This document shows positions 18,654 to 28,178 of a stretch of DNA of 64,000 nt, one piece after another. The notes beneath the pieces were generated by a model that was given only the letters and a program-made list of their open reading frames with translations, searched no databases and was not told the DNA's origin. Each line of letters begins with the position of its first letter. Position 1 is the stretch's first letter. The stretch is from Ruminococcus sp. JC304 (GTDB lineage Bacteria > Bacillota > Clostridia > Lachnospirales > Lachnospiraceae), in NCBI GenBank assembly GCA_000285855.2, contig HE978651.1, forward strand, positions 1,194,711 to 1,258,710, given 5' to 3'. Position numbers and translations under genes: made by a program.

Positions 18654-21600
18654 ATGTATTTAAAAAATATTGAGGTACAGGGCTTTAAATCCTTTGCCCA
18701 GAAGATCAATTTTGAATTTCATAACGGGATTACCGGTATTGTAGGTCCTAACGGAAGTGGTAAGAGCAATGTTGGTGATGCAGTGCGCTGGGTACTGGGA
18801 GAACAAAGTGCAAAGTCTCTCCGAGGGGGGAATATGCAGGATGTTATATTCTCGGGAACAGAGACCAGAAAGCCCTTAAGCTATGCTTCTGTTGCCATTA
18901 CGCTGGATAATTCAGATCATAAGCTTCCTGTAGAATTTAATGAGGTTACTGTTACCAGGCGGCTTTACCGTTCAGGGGAAAGTGAATATCTGATCAATGG
19001 CACTAACTGCAGACTGAAGGATATTAATGAAATGTTCTATGACACAGGTATCGGTAAGGAAGGATATTCTATTATCGGCCAGGGTCAGATCGACCGTATT
19101 TTAAGTGGTAAGCCGGAGGAGCGCAGGGAGCTTTTTGATGAGGCAGCAGGAATTGTCAAATTTAAGAGAAGAAAAAATACCACAGTAAAAAAGCTGGAAG
19201 AAGAACGCCAGAATCTGGTCCGTGTGACAGATATTTTGTCAGAGCTTACCAGACAACTGGGGCCTTTGGAGAAACAGTCAGAGACAGCAAAGATTTATCT
19301 GGCAAAAAGAGAGGCTTTGAAGGAACTGGATGTAAATATGTTTCTTTTGGAATATTCCTCCACAGCAGAGAGCCTGAAAGAGCTGGGAGAGAAGCACAGA
19401 CTTGCTCAGGAGAACCTGGAGGATACACAGAGGGAATATGAACAGACCAGAGTGGAATATGACAGGCTGGAACAGGAACTGGAGGAATTAAATACCAGAA
19501 TGGATGCCCTGCGCATGGAAAACCAGGAGCAGGCTTTGCACAAGCAGCAGCTGGAAGGCCAGATCAATGTACTGAATGAGCAGATATTGGCAGGAGTTCA
19601 GAATGAGGACCATTACAGGGGCCGTCTGAAAACCATAGAGGAGGAGCTGGCTGCAAGAGAGGCTTCCAGAAAAGAGCTGGAAGAAGAGAAATCCGATCTT
19701 TATTCACAGTTAAAGGAAGTACGCAACAGACTGAAGGATGAGGAAGAGAAGCTTAATACTGCCCAGGAAAATATCCGAACCTGTACCCAGGCTGTGGAGG
19801 ACGGCAAGAATGAGATCATAGAAATTCTGAACAGCCGTGCCAATACCAAGGGAAAAGCCCAGAGATTTGATGCAATGATGGAGCAGGCAGATATCAGAAA
19901 AGCTGAGATCAGCCAGAGGATCCTTCGCTTAAAGAGTGAAGAGGAGGAGCAGCAGACCATCCTCAGAAAAGCCCAGGAGCAGTATGATTCCATTACAGAA
20001 TCCATCTGTTCTGCAAACGAAGAATGTGACAGACTGAATCAGGAAGTGGGAAATATCCAGGAGAAATTAAAGGAGCAGAAGATCCAGCTGGAAAAGCAGC
20101 AGACCTCTTATCACAGAGAAGCCTCCAGACTGGAATCCTTACGCAATCTTACAGAGCGTTATGATGGTTACGGCAACAGTATCCGCCGGGTAATGGAACA
20201 GAAGGAACGGGTTCCCGGTATCCAGGGCGTTGTGGCGGATCTGATCCAGGTAAATAAGGATTATGAGGTAGCCATTGAGACTGCTCTGGGAGGCAGCATC
20301 CAGAATATTGTCACAGACAATGAGCAGACAGCCAAAACCCTGATCGAGTTTTTGAAAAAGAACCGATATGGAAGGGCAACCTTCCTGCCTATGAGCAGCA
20401 TCAGTCCCAGAGGGGAGTTTTCACCCAGGGAAGCACTGAAAGAGCCGGGAGTGATCGGTGTGGCCAGTGAACTGGTGACTACAGCACCTCAGTATCAGCA
20501 GATTGCCAGATTTTTACTGGGAAGGGTACTGGTGGTGGATCATATTGACCATGCCATTGCTATCGGCAGAAAGTACAGACATAGTCTGCGAATGGTTACC
20601 ATAGAGGGTGAGTCCTTAAGCCCGGGTGGTTCCATGACAGGTGGTGCTTTTAAGAATAACAGTAATCTCCTTGGACGAAGGAGAGAAATCGAGGAACTGG
20701 AAAAAGGGGTTGCAAAGCTGAAGTCAGAGGTTGCCATGCTCCAGAAGGCAATGGAAGACAACAGAAACAGAAGAAATGTACTTCGGGATGCCATTGCAGA
20801 TTTTCAGGACAAGCTTCGCCAGCAGTATATAGAACAGAATACTGCAAAGATGAATATTGCCCAGCAGGAAGAGAAAGCAGAGGAGATTCGCGGAGGCTAT
20901 GAGCAGATCAACAGAGACAAGGAACAGATCAGACGCCAGATGCTGGAAATCCGTCAGGATCATGAGCAGATTGCCAGGGAGCTGGAAAGCTCCCGCCAGG
21001 ATGAACAGGAGCTGGAGAGCTTCATAGAGGAGAAACAGGCAGAGCTGGATCAGTGGAAGGAAGAAGAGACAACGCTTACCAGAGAGCTGGAGGAAATCCG
21101 TCTTCAGGCTTCTTCCCTGGATCAGAAGAACCAGTTTGACCAGGAAAACCTGAACCGTCTGAATTCGGAGACCCAGACTCTGGAGAATGAGCAGAAAAGT
21201 ATTTATGAATCTCTTGCCCGCAGCAGTGAGGAGATGGAGCAGAAGAAACTGACGATCCAGGAGCTGAAAACAGAAGCTGCCAATTCCGGTATCCAGGCGC
21301 AGGAGGCAAAGCTGCAGCTGGAGAAATGGCAGAAGGAGAAAGAGGAGAGAAACGGAAAGCATAAAGAATTTTTTGAAAAAAGAGATCAGCTTTCCGGTCA
21401 GATCGGCCTTCTGGACAAAGAGTGCTTCCGCCTGAAAAGCCAGATGGATAAGCTGGAGGAGAGCAGGGAAGAACGTATTTCCTATATGTGGGAGGAGTAT
21501 GAGATCACTCCCAATAATGCCCTTTCCTACAGAAAGGAGGAGCTGACTGATCTGCCTGAAATGAAAAAGCAGGTAGCTCAGATCAAGGAGGAGATCCGCA

Positions 21601-22214
21601 GACTGGGTTCTGTTAATGTCAATGCTATTGAGGATTATAAGGATCTTCTGGAACGGCACACCTTCCTTTCCGGACAGTATAATGATTTGATCACAGCAGA
21701 GAAAACTTTAGAGCAGATTATACAGGAGCTGGATGAAGGAATGCGTAAGCAGTTTACAGAGAAATTTGCAGAAATCCAGAGAGAGTTTGACAAAGCCTTC
21801 AAAGAGCTTTTCGGAGGAGGAAAAGGAACTCTGGAGCTGGACGAGGAGGCAGACATCCTGGAAGCAGGAATCCGGATCACCTCTCAGCCGCCGGGGAAAA
21901 AGCTTCAGAATATGATGCAGCTTTCCGGTGGAGAGAAGGCATTGACAGCCATTGCCCTGCTTTTTGCAATTCAGAACCTGAAGCCATCCCCTTTCTGTCT
22001 TTTGGATGAGATCGAGGCAGCACTGGATGACTCCAATGTAGGAAGGTTTGCAGGATATTTACAGAAGTTGACGAAAAACACACAATTTATTATAATAACC
22101 CATAGGCGTGGAACCATGAATGCAGCTGACAGGCTTTATGGTATCACCATGCAGGAAAAAGGGGTATCTACGCTGGTTTCCGTAGATCTTGTAGAGAACC
22201 AGCTTACCCAGTAA
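18654..22214 (+). CDS. smc: Chromosome segregation protein SMC
   Basis: A 1186-residue SMC ATPase, the full family length. The N-terminal head has Walker A GPNGSGKSN (about 32-40), then a long coiled coil, a hinge at about 515-650 (GIQGVVADLIQV to MTGGAFK), the return coiled coil, and the C-terminal head with signature LSGGEKALTAIALLFAI and Walker B CLLDEIEAALDDSN. With ScpA and ScpB (not in this window) it forms condensin, which loads at ParB sites and compacts origins. It sits between rnc and ftsY as usual in Firmicutes. Intact. Confidence 0.97.
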   Translation: MYLKNIEVQGFKSFAQKINFEFHNGITGIVGPNGSGKSNVGDAVRWVLGEQSAKSLRGGNMQDVIFSGTETRKPLSYASVAITLDNSDHKLPVEFNEVTVTRRLYRSGESEYLINGTNCRLKDINEMFYDTGIGKEGYSIIGQGQIDRILSGKPEERRELFDEAAGIVKFKRRKNTTVKKLEEERQNLVRVTDILSELTRQLGPLEKQSETAKIYLAKREALKELDVNMFLLEYSSTAESLKELGEKHRLAQENLEDTQREYEQTRVEYDRLEQELEELNTRMDALRMENQEQALHKQQLEGQINVLNEQILAGVQNEDHYRGRLKTIEEELAAREASRKELEEEKSDLYSQLKEVRNRLKDEEEKLNTAQENIRTCTQAVEDGKNEIIEILNSRANTKGKAQRFDAMMEQADIRKAEISQRILRLKSEEEEQQTILRKAQEQYDSITESICSANEECDRLNQEVGNIQEKLKEQKIQLEKQQTSYHREASRLESLRNLTERYDGYGNSIRRVMEQKERVPGIQGVVADLIQVNKDYEVAIETALGGSIQNIVTDNEQTAKTLIEFLKKNRYGRATFLPMSSISPRGEFSPREALKEPGVIGVASELVTTAPQYQQIARFLLGRVLVVDHIDHAIAIGRKYRHSLRMVTIEGESLSPGGSMTGGAFKNNSNLLGRRREIEELEKGVAKLKSEVAMLQKAMEDNRNRRNVLRDAIADFQDKLRQQYIEQNTAKMNIAQQEEKAEEIRGGYEQINRDKEQIRRQMLEIRQDHEQIARELESSRQDEQELESFIEEKQAELDQWKEEETTLTRELEEIRLQASSLDQKNQFDQENLNRLNSETQTLENEQKSIYESLARSSEEMEQKKLTIQELKTEAANSGIQAQEAKLQLEKWQKEKEERNGKHKEFFEKRDQLSGQIGLLDKECFRLKSQMDKLEESREERISYMWEEYEITPNNALSYRKEELTDLPEMKKQVAQIKEEIRRLGSVNVNAIEDYKDLLERHTFLSGQYNDLITAEKTLEQIIQELDEGMRKQFTEKFAEIQREFDKAFKELFGGGKGTLELDEEADILEAGIRITSQPPGKKLQNMMQLSGGEKALTAIALLFAIQNLKPSPFCLLDEIEAALDDSNVGRFAGYLQKLTKNTQFIIITHRRGTMNAADRLYGITMQEKGVSTLVSVDLVENQLTQ

Positions 22215-22227
22215 CAGGAGGAGTATT

Positions 22228-23178
22228 ATGGCAGAAGAGAAGAAAGGTTTTTTCAAACGACTGGTCAGCGGACTGACCAAGACCAGAGATAATATCGTTG
22301 CCGGCTTTGATAGTATTTTCAGTGGCTTTTCCAGTATTGACGAGGATTTCTATGAGGAACTGGAGGAAATCCTGATCATGGGAGATATTGGTATCAATGC
22401 CACTACTTCTATTATAGAAAATCTGAAAAAAGAAGTTGCAGAACAGCACATTAAGGAGCCAATGGAATGCAAACAGCTTCTGATCAATGAGATTAAGGAG
22501 CAGATGCGTGTGGACAGCACAGAATATGAGTTTGAGAACCGTAAGTCCGTGATCCTTGTGATCGGTGTCAACGGTGTGGGAAAGACTACTTCTGTAGGCA
22601 AGCTTGCGGGCAAGCTGAAGGATCAGGGCAAGAAGGTGATCCTGGCAGCTGCAGATACTTTCCGTGCAGCAGCAGGTGAGCAGCTGACACAGTGGGCAAA
22701 CCGCGCAGGAGTGGAGATTATTGGCGGACAGTCCGGTGCAGATCCGGCTTCTGTAGTTTATGATGCAGTTGCAGCAGCAAAGGCGAGAAATGCAGATGTT
22801 CTTCTGTGTGACACAGCAGGACGTCTTCATAATAAGAAGAATCTTATGGAGGAGCTGCGTAAGATTTATAAAATTCTGGAGAGAGAGTATCCGGAAGCTT
22901 ATCTGGAAACTTTGGTGGTGCTGGATGGCACAACAGGACAGAATGCCCTTTCCCAGGCAAGACAGTTTGCAGAGGTGGCAAATGTAAATGGTATCATCCT
23001 TACCAAGCTGGATGGAACAGCCAAGGGTGGTATTGCAGTGGCAATCCAGTCTGAGCTGGATATACCGGTAAAATACATTGGTGTAGGCGAAAGTATTGAC
23101 GATCTTCAGAAATTCGATGCAGATGCATTTGTAAATGCATTGTTTGATGTAGACCACAAGGATGAGCAGGACGACTAA
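22228..23178 (+). CDS. ftsY: Signal recognition particle receptor FtsY
   Basis: FtsY is the SRP GTPase receptor that hands nascent membrane proteins to SecYEG. The 316-residue form has a short N-terminal acidic/basic stretch rather than a long A domain, followed by the NG domain: G1 GVNGVGKTTSVGKLAG (about 112-127), G2-region DTFRAAAGEQL, G3 DTAGRLHN, G4 TKLDGTAKGG and a C-terminal GVGESIDDLQ. It starts 13 bases after smc with GGAGG and overlaps nothing real on the opposite strand. Membrane-associated, partner of Ffh encoded 1.6 kb downstream. Confidence 0.96.
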   Translation: MAEEKKGFFKRLVSGLTKTRDNIVAGFDSIFSGFSSIDEDFYEELEEILIMGDIGINATTSIIENLKKEVAEQHIKEPMECKQLLINEIKEQMRVDSTEYEFENRKSVILVIGVNGVGKTTSVGKLAGKLKDQGKKVILAAADTFRAAAGEQLTQWANRAGVEIIGGQSGADPASVVYDAVAAAKARNADVLLCDTAGRLHNKKNLMEELRKIYKILEREYPEAYLETLVVLDGTTGQNALSQARQFAEVANVNGIILTKLDGTAKGGIAVAIQSELDIPVKYIGVGESIDDLQKFDADAFVNALFDVDHKDEQDD

Positions 23179-23191
23179 AGGAGGAAAAACA

Positions 23192-24403
23192 ATGCTTACA
23201 TTAGAAAGCTTTGAACAGGCAGCAGAGATTGTAAAACAGGTAACACAGGAGACAAAACTGATCAAAAGCAGTTATTTCAGCGATCTGACCGGCAATAAGG
23301 TTTACCTCAAACCGGAGAATATGCAGCGTACAGGAGCATACAAGGTCCGCGGCGCTTATTATAAGATCAGTACTCTTTCAGAGGAAGAGAGAAATAAGGG
23401 ACTGATCACAGCATCCGCAGGAAACCATGCTCAGGGTGTGGCTTATGCGGCACATAAATACGGAGCGAAGGCAGTGATCGTCATGCCTACCACTACTCCG
23501 CTGATCAAGGTTGAGAGAACCAAAAGCTATGGTGCACAGGTAATCCTTCACGGTGATGTATATGATGAGGCCTGTGCCCATGCCCTGGAACTGGCTGAGA
23601 AAGAGGGTTATACCTTTATCCATCCTTTTGATGATCCGGCAGTTGCCACAGGTCAGGGTACCATTGCCATGGAAATTGTCCAGGAGCTTCCGCTTGTGGA
23701 CTATATCCTGGTTCCTATCGGAGGCGGTGGTCTGGCAACAGGAGTCTCCACTCTGGCGAAGCTTCTCAATCCACACATTAAGGTAATCGGTGTGGAACCG
23801 GCAGGAGCAGCCTGCATGAAGGCTTCCCTGGCTAAGGGAGAAGTGGTGACTCTTCCACATGTAAATACCATTGCAGACGGTACTGCAGTACAGACACCGG
23901 GCAAGAAAATTTTCCCATATATCCAGCAGAATCTGGATGACATCATTACCATTGAAGATGATGAGCTGATCGTAGCTTTCCTGGATATGGTGGAAAACCA
24001 TAAGATGATCGTTGAGAATTCCGGCCTCCTTACAGTGGCTGCCCTCCGTCATCTGGATGTAAAGAATAAAAAGATCGTTTCTATCTTAAGCGGAGGAAAT
24101 ATGGATGTGATCACCATGTCTTCCGTTGTCCAGCACGGACTGATCCAGAGAGACAGGATCTTTACAGTTTCAGTGCTGATCCCGGATAAGCCGGGTGAAC
24201 TGGTGAGAGTTGCCAGCGTGATCGCCGGACAGCAGGGTAATGTGATCAAGCTGGATCACAACCAGTTTGTAAGCACCAACAGAAATGCAGCTGTGGAATT
24301 GAAGATCACTCTGGAAGCCTTTGGCACAGAACACAAGAATCAGATCGTGAAGGCACTGGAGGATGCAGGCTGCAGACCACGCCTGATCAGACCAAGTTTA
24401 TAA
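23192..24403 (+). CDS. ilvA: Threonine ammonia-lyase with one C-terminal ACT domain
   Basis: A PLP enzyme that deaminates threonine to 2-oxobutyrate. The 403-residue, single-ACT form is the short IlvA/TdcB-like type. PLP is held by the Lys in RTGAYKVRGAYY (about 42-53); the SAGNHAQGVA asparagine loop and the GGGGLATG phosphate-binding loop are intact. The C-terminal ACT domain begins at VSVLIPDKPGELVRVA (about 328). Whether it serves isoleucine synthesis or catabolic energy gain is not settled by sequence. The start is ATG 23192 after AAAGGAGG; the earlier in-frame ATG would overlap ftsY. Co-transcribed with ftsY. Confidence 0.9.
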   Translation: MLTLESFEQAAEIVKQVTQETKLIKSSYFSDLTGNKVYLKPENMQRTGAYKVRGAYYKISTLSEEERNKGLITASAGNHAQGVAYAAHKYGAKAVIVMPTTTPLIKVERTKSYGAQVILHGDVYDEACAHALELAEKEGYTFIHPFDDPAVATGQGTIAMEIVQELPLVDYILVPIGGGGLATGVSTLAKLLNPHIKVIGVEPAGAACMKASLAKGEVVTLPHVNTIADGTAVQTPGKKIFPYIQQNLDDIITIEDDELIVAFLDMVENHKMIVENSGLLTVAALRHLDVKNKKIVSILSGGNMDVITMSSVVQHGLIQRDRIFTVSVLIPDKPGELVRVASVIAGQQGNVIKLDHNQFVSTNRNAAVELKITLEAFGTEHKNQIVKALEDAGCRPRLIRPSL

Positions 24404-24429
24404 ATATTTTTTCTGTCAAGAAAAAATAC

Positions 24430-24458
24430 TTGACACAGGTAAAATTATAAGGTATGAT
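24430..24458 (+). promoter_or_regulatory. Promoter of ylxM-ffh
   Basis: TTGACA (24430-24435), 17-base spacer, TATGAT (24453-24458), 17 bases before the ylxM start codon. Confidence 0.75.
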
Positions 24459-24475
24459 AGCCAAGGTGATTACAG

Positions 24476-24799
24476 ATGGAGAAGTTTGTAGAGCAGGGTT
24501 ATTTGTATGATTTTTATGGTGAGCTTCTGACAGAGAGACAGCAGCAGGTTTATGAGAGCGTGGTGCTGGAGGATTATTCTCTCAGTGAAGTGGCAGAGGA
24601 TCTGGGAATCAGCCGCCAGGGTGTGCATGATATGGTAAAGAGATGCAACAAGACTCTGGAGGAATATGAACAGAAGCTCCATCTGGTTGAGAAGTTCCTG
24701 AATATCAGAGCCCAGGTAAAAAGAATACGGGTTCTGGCACAGGAGTATCATTCCGAGGAAATTGCAAATATATCCAGCGAGATTTTAGAGGAGTTATAA
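24476..24799 (+). CDS. ylxM: YlxM-family helix-turn-helix protein (UPF0122)
   Basis: A 107-residue protein with a sigma-70 region-4-like helix-turn-helix: [20 protein letters not shown] (about 19-38), then [19 protein letters not shown]. YlxM is conserved just before ffh in Firmicutes and Mycoplasma and is thought to modulate SRP or its expression; the mechanism is not established. A basic C-terminal coil follows the HTH. AAGGTGA precedes the ATG. It is followed after 3 bases by ffh, so the two are translationally linked. Confidence 0.9.
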   Translation: MEKFVEQGYLYDFYGELLTERQQQVYESVVLEDYSLSEVAEDLGISRQGVHDMVKRCNKTLEEYEQKLHLVEKFLNIRAQVKRIRVLAQEYHSEEIANISSEILEEL

Positions 24800-24802
24800 T
24801 AT

Positions 24803-26158
24803 ATGGCATTTGAGAGCTTGACAGATAAACTGCAGAATGTGTTTAAGAAGCTTCGAAGCAAAGGCCGCCTTACAGAGGAGGATGTGAAGCTTGCCCTTAA
24901 GGAAGTTAAGATGGCTCTTCTGGAAGCAGATGTTAACTTCAGGGTTGTAAAGCAGTTTACCAAGTCCGTACAGGAGCAGGCAATCGGACAGGATGTTATG
25001 AATGGTCTGAATCCCGGTCAGATGGTGATCAAGATCGTAAATGACGAGCTGGTAAAACTGATGGGAAGTGAGACTACAGAGCTGCCCATGCATCCGGGAA
25101 ATGAGATCACTGTATATATGATGGCAGGTCTTCAGGGTGCAGGTAAGACAACTACGGTTGCCAAGCTTGCAGGAAAGCTGAAATCCAAAGGTAAGAAGCC
25201 TCTTCTGGTAGCCTGTGACGTTTACCGTCCCGCAGCGATCACACAGCTGCAGGTGAATGGTGAGAAACAGGGCGTGGAAGTTTTTTCCATGGGAGATAAG
25301 CAGAAGCCTGTAGACATTGCAAAAGCCGCAATTGAGCATGCAAAATCCCATCAGCAGAATGTAGTCCTGATCGATACAGCAGGACGACTTCATATAGATG
25401 AAGACATGATGCAGGAGCTTACAGATATAAAAGAAAATATTCATGTGGATGCCACTGTTCTGGTGGTAGATGCCATGACAGGACAGGATGCGGTAAATGT
25501 TGCCAAAACATTTGCAGACAAGGTTGGAATCGATGGTGTGATCCTGACCAAGATGGACGGCGATACCCGAGGTGGTGCTGCACTTTCCATTAAGGCGGTA
25601 ACCGGTAAACCTATCCTCTATGTAGGTATGGGTGAGAAGCTTTCTGACTTAGAACAGTTCTATCCGGAGCGTATGGCTTCCAGGATCCTGGGTATGGGAG
25701 ATGTAATGAGCCTCATCGAGAAGGCAGAAGCCGCTATTGATAAGGAACAGGCTCAGGACATGCAGAAGAAGCTGAAGAAGATGGATTTCGACTTCAACGA
25801 CTACCTGACCAGCATGGAACAGATGAATAAGATGGGCGGCATCGGCAGTATTCTGAATATGCTTCCGGGAATGGGAAGCAAGATGAAGGATATTGAGGGA
25901 ATGATTGATGAGAAGGCTCTGGATCGTACCAAGTCCATTATCCTTTCCATGACACCACAGGAGAGAACCAATCCGTCAATCCTGAATATTTCCCGTAAGA
26001 ACCGTATTGCCAGAGGTGCAGGTGTGGATATCGCAGAAGTGAACCGTCTGGTCAAACAGTTTGAGCAAAGTAAAAAAATGATGAAGCAGATGCCTGGACT
26101 TATGGGCGGCAAAGCCGGCAAGCGAGGCGGCGGATTCAAGCTTCCTTTTGGACTGTGA
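24803..26158 (+). CDS. ffh: Signal recognition particle protein Ffh
   Basis: Ffh binds the 4.5S/6S SRP RNA and signal sequences emerging from ribosomes. The 451-residue protein has the N domain, the GTPase G domain (G1 GLQGAGKTTTVAKLAG at about 107-122, DVYRPAA, DTAGRLH, TKMDGDTRGG) and a Met-rich M domain (about 300-435) with IGSILNMLPGMGSKM and the RNA-binding SKKMMKQMPG region. The C-terminus is Gly/Lys rich. The SRP RNA gene was not found in this window. Confidence 0.97.
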   Translation: MAFESLTDKLQNVFKKLRSKGRLTEEDVKLALKEVKMALLEADVNFRVVKQFTKSVQEQAIGQDVMNGLNPGQMVIKIVNDELVKLMGSETTELPMHPGNEITVYMMAGLQGAGKTTTVAKLAGKLKSKGKKPLLVACDVYRPAAITQLQVNGEKQGVEVFSMGDKQKPVDIAKAAIEHAKSHQQNVVLIDTAGRLHIDEDMMQELTDIKENIHVDATVLVVDAMTGQDAVNVAKTFADKVGIDGVILTKMDGDTRGGAALSIKAVTGKPILYVGMGEKLSDLEQFYPERMASRILGMGDVMSLIEKAEAAIDKEQAQDMQKKLKKMDFDFNDYLTSMEQMNKMGGIGSILNMLPGMGSKMKDIEGMIDEKALDRTKSIILSMTPQERTNPSILNISRKNRIARGAGVDIAEVNRLVKQFEQSKKMMKQMPGLMGGKAGKRGGGFKLPFGL

Positions 26159-26214
26159 GCAGGACAGCTGACACAGAAGCCGGGGAATGAGCAGTTAGCG
26201 AAGCGAATCACGCT

Positions 26215-26243
26215 TTGACATAAAACCTAAGAGATAATATATT
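26215..26243 (+). promoter_or_regulatory. Promoter of rpsP
   Basis: TTGACA (26215-26220), 17 bases, TATATT (26238-26243). The short ffh-rpsP spacer also carries a copy of the gcagttagcgaagcg motif (26191-26205) shared with other spacers in this window. Confidence 0.7.
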
Positions 26244-26267
26244 TAATTTAATGGAGGAAAAGAAACA

Positions 26268-26513
26268 ATGGCAGTTAAAATCAGATTAAGAAGAATGGGA
26301 CAGAAGAAAGCACCTTTTTATAGAATCGTAGTTGCAGATTCCCGCTGCAAACGTGACGGAAGATGCATCGAAGAGATCGGAACATACGATCCAAATCTTG
26401 AGCCAAGCGCAGTTAAGGTTGACGAAGAAGCAGCTAAAAAATGGCTTGCAGCAGGAGCTCAGCCTACAGACGTTGTAGCTAAACTTCTTAAGGATGCCGG
26501 AATTGAAAAATAA
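26268..26513 (+). CDS. rpsP: 30S ribosomal protein S16
   Basis: An 81-residue small-subunit protein with the family N-terminus [20 protein letters not shown] and the [12 protein letters not shown] core. It is preceded by GGAGG and its own promoter. It heads the rpsP-khpA-rimM-trmD cluster, which groups ribosome assembly and tRNA modification. Confidence 0.97.
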   Translation: MAVKIRLRRMGQKKAPFYRIVVADSRCKRDGRCIEEIGTYDPNLEPSAVKVDEEAAKKWLAAGAQPTDVVAKLLKDAGIEK

Positions 26514-26573
26514 TCAGATCTACCAGTAGGTATTTCTGCAGCGTCCAGCCAGGACGGGTCAGGGAGGTATGTA

Positions 26574-26804
26574 ATGAAAGAATTAGTGGAAGTAATTGCA
26601 AAATCTCTTGTTGAAAATCCGGATGAAGTAGTCGTTACTGAGACTGAAAAAGAAGACGCAGTTATTGTAGAACTGAAAGTTGGACCTGCCGATATGGGCA
26701 AGGTGATCGGACGCCAGGGAAGAATTGCCAAGGCAATCCGTACTGTAGTCAAAGCGGCCTCTTCAAAAAGCAGCAAAAAAGTGATTGTGGATATTCTGCA
26801 ATGA
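26574..26804 (+). CDS. khpA: KH-domain RNA-binding protein KhpA
   Basis: A 76-residue single KH domain with the RNA-binding GxxG loop in GKVIGRQGRIAKAI (about 43-56). KhpA (YlqC) acts with KhpB/EloR as a global RNA chaperone and affects cell elongation in streptococci. Its position between rpsP and rimM is conserved in Firmicutes. AGGGAGG precedes the ATG. A hairpin terminator after the gene may limit read-through to rimM. Confidence 0.93.
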   Translation: MKELVEVIAKSLVENPDEVVVTETEKEDAVIVELKVGPADMGKVIGRQGRIAKAIRTVVKAASSKSSKKVIVDILQ

Positions 26805-26814
26805 AAATAAAAGG

Positions 26815-26850
26815 GAAAGGAGCTGTGGTTGCCATAGCTCCTTGTTTTTA
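26815..26850 (+). terminator. Terminator or attenuator between khpA and rimM
   Basis: GGAGCT (26819-26824) pairs with AGCTCC (26836-26841), extended by AA/TT, followed by TTGTTTTTA. It divides the S16/KhpA transcript from the rimM-trmD-queA part. Confidence 0.65.
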
Positions 26851-26915
26851 CCATAAATGTCAGGACAGATAGCTTTGTAGCCTGACAGCATTATATATAA
26901 AAGAGGAGTCAGCAG

Positions 26916-27419
26916 ATGGAGGATTTATTAAAGGTAGGTGTGATCACCACCACACATGGTGTACGGGGAGAAGTTAAGGTTTATCCTACAACAGATCCGG
27001 AGCGTTTTCCGGAGCTGGATTATGTTCTCCTTGACACAGGCAGAGAAAAAAGAAAACTGGAAATTGAAAAAGTAAGATTTTTCAAAAATCTGGTGATCCT
27101 GAAATTTAAAGGCATTGATAATATCAATGATATTGAAATGTATAAACAGAGAGAGCTGTGGATTCCCAGAGAAGAAGGACAGGATCTGGAAGAGGATGAG
27201 TACTATATTGCAGACCTGATCGGTATGGAGGTAGTCCTAGAGGATGGCAGCAGTTTTGGAACCCTGACAGATGTTATGGAGACAGGGGCCAATGATGTAT
27301 ATGTGGTAGAGAACGGAGAAGGTCAGGAGATTCTTCTTCCGGCCATCAGGGAATGCATCCTGGATGTGGATGTGGAGAAAAATGTGATGACCATCCATCT
27401 GATGAAAGGATTAATCTAA
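26916..27419 (+). CDS. rimM: 16S rRNA processing protein RimM
   Basis: RimM assists maturation of the 30S head and binds S19. The 167 residues comprise an N-terminal beta-barrel with VGVITTTHGVRGEVKVYPTT (about 7-26) and a C-terminal PRC-barrel with EYYIADLIGMEV (about 95-106) and the family motif LLPAIRECILDVD near the end. AGAGGAG precedes the ATG. It abuts trmD with no spacer: the trmD ATG follows the rimM stop directly. Confidence 0.95.
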   Translation: MEDLLKVGVITTTHGVRGEVKVYPTTDPERFPELDYVLLDTGREKRKLEIEKVRFFKNLVILKFKGIDNINDIEMYKQRELWIPREEGQDLEEDEYYIADLIGMEVVLEDGSSFGTLTDVMETGANDVYVVENGEGQEILLPAIRECILDVDVEKNVMTIHLMKGLI

Positions 27420-28178
27420 ATGAATTTTCATGTTTTAACACTGTTTCCGGAAATGATCGAAAATGGTATGAATACCAGTATCACAGGACGGGCCATTGCC
27501 AAAGGACTTCTTTCTCTGGAAGCCATTAACATCCGGGATTTTGCCTTTAACAAGCACCAGAAGGTAGACGATTATACTTATGGCGGCGGCGCAGGGATGC
27601 TGATGCAGGCAGAACCGGTATATCTGGCCTATGAATCTATTGCCAGCCACACGGCAAAGAAGCCCAGGGTGGTATATGTGACCCCTCAGGGACAGGTGTT
27701 TAACCAGAATATGGCCCGGGAAATGGCAACGGAGGAGGATCTGATCTTTCTCTGCGGACATTATGAGGGAATTGACGAACGTGTGCTGGAGGAAATTGTA
27801 ACAGATTATGTGTCCATTGGAGATTATGTGCTTACAGGCGGGGAACTGCCAGCTATGGTAATGATGGATTCCATATCCAGAATGGTACCGGGAGTACTGA
27901 ATAACCAGGAGTCCGGAGAGACAGAATCCTTTGCAGGAAATCTTCTGGAATACCCTCAGTACAGCCGTCCGGAGGAGTGGCACGGAAAAAAGGTACCGGA
28001 GGTGCTAATGTCCGGACATCATGCAAATATAGAAAAATGGCGCAGAGAGCAGTCCATTCTCCGCACTGTCCAGAGACGGCCGGATCTGCTGAAAAAAGCA
28101 GACCTGACAAATAAAGAATGGAATTATGTACGCCAGTTAAGGAAACAGATGAAGGAAGAAGAGGAGCAGACAAAATGA
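27420..28178 (+). CDS. trmD: tRNA (guanine-N1)-methyltransferase TrmD
   Basis: TrmD methylates G37 next to the anticodon of tRNAs reading CNN codons, preventing +1 frameshifting. The 252-residue protein has the SPOUT trefoil-knot motifs: VLTLFPEMI at the N-terminus, [21 protein letters not shown] and [18 protein letters not shown], plus the C-terminal domain with [10 protein letters not shown]. The stop overlaps the queA start by ATGA. In most relatives the next gene is rplS (L19); here it is queA. Confidence 0.97.
   Translation: MNFHVLTLFPEMIENGMNTSITGRAIAKGLLSLEAINIRDFAFNKHQKVDDYTYGGGAGMLMQAEPVYLAYESIASHTAKKPRVVYVTPQGQVFNQNMAREMATEEDLIFLCGHYEGIDERVLEEIVTDYVSIGDYVLTGGELPAMVMMDSISRMVPGVLNNQESGETESFAGNLLEYPQYSRPEEWHGKKVPEVLMSGHHANIEKWRREQSILRTVQRRPDLLKKADLTNKEWNYVRQLRKQMKEEEEQTK

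Noticed and set aside
20724-21659. 311-codon minus-strand hydrophobic frame
   Set aside because: Antisense of the smc coiled coil; Leu/Phe richness comes from reading Glu/Lys codons backwards.
22204-23265. 353-codon minus-strand frame
   Set aside because: Antisense shadow of ftsY and the start of ilvA, whose motifs are unambiguous.
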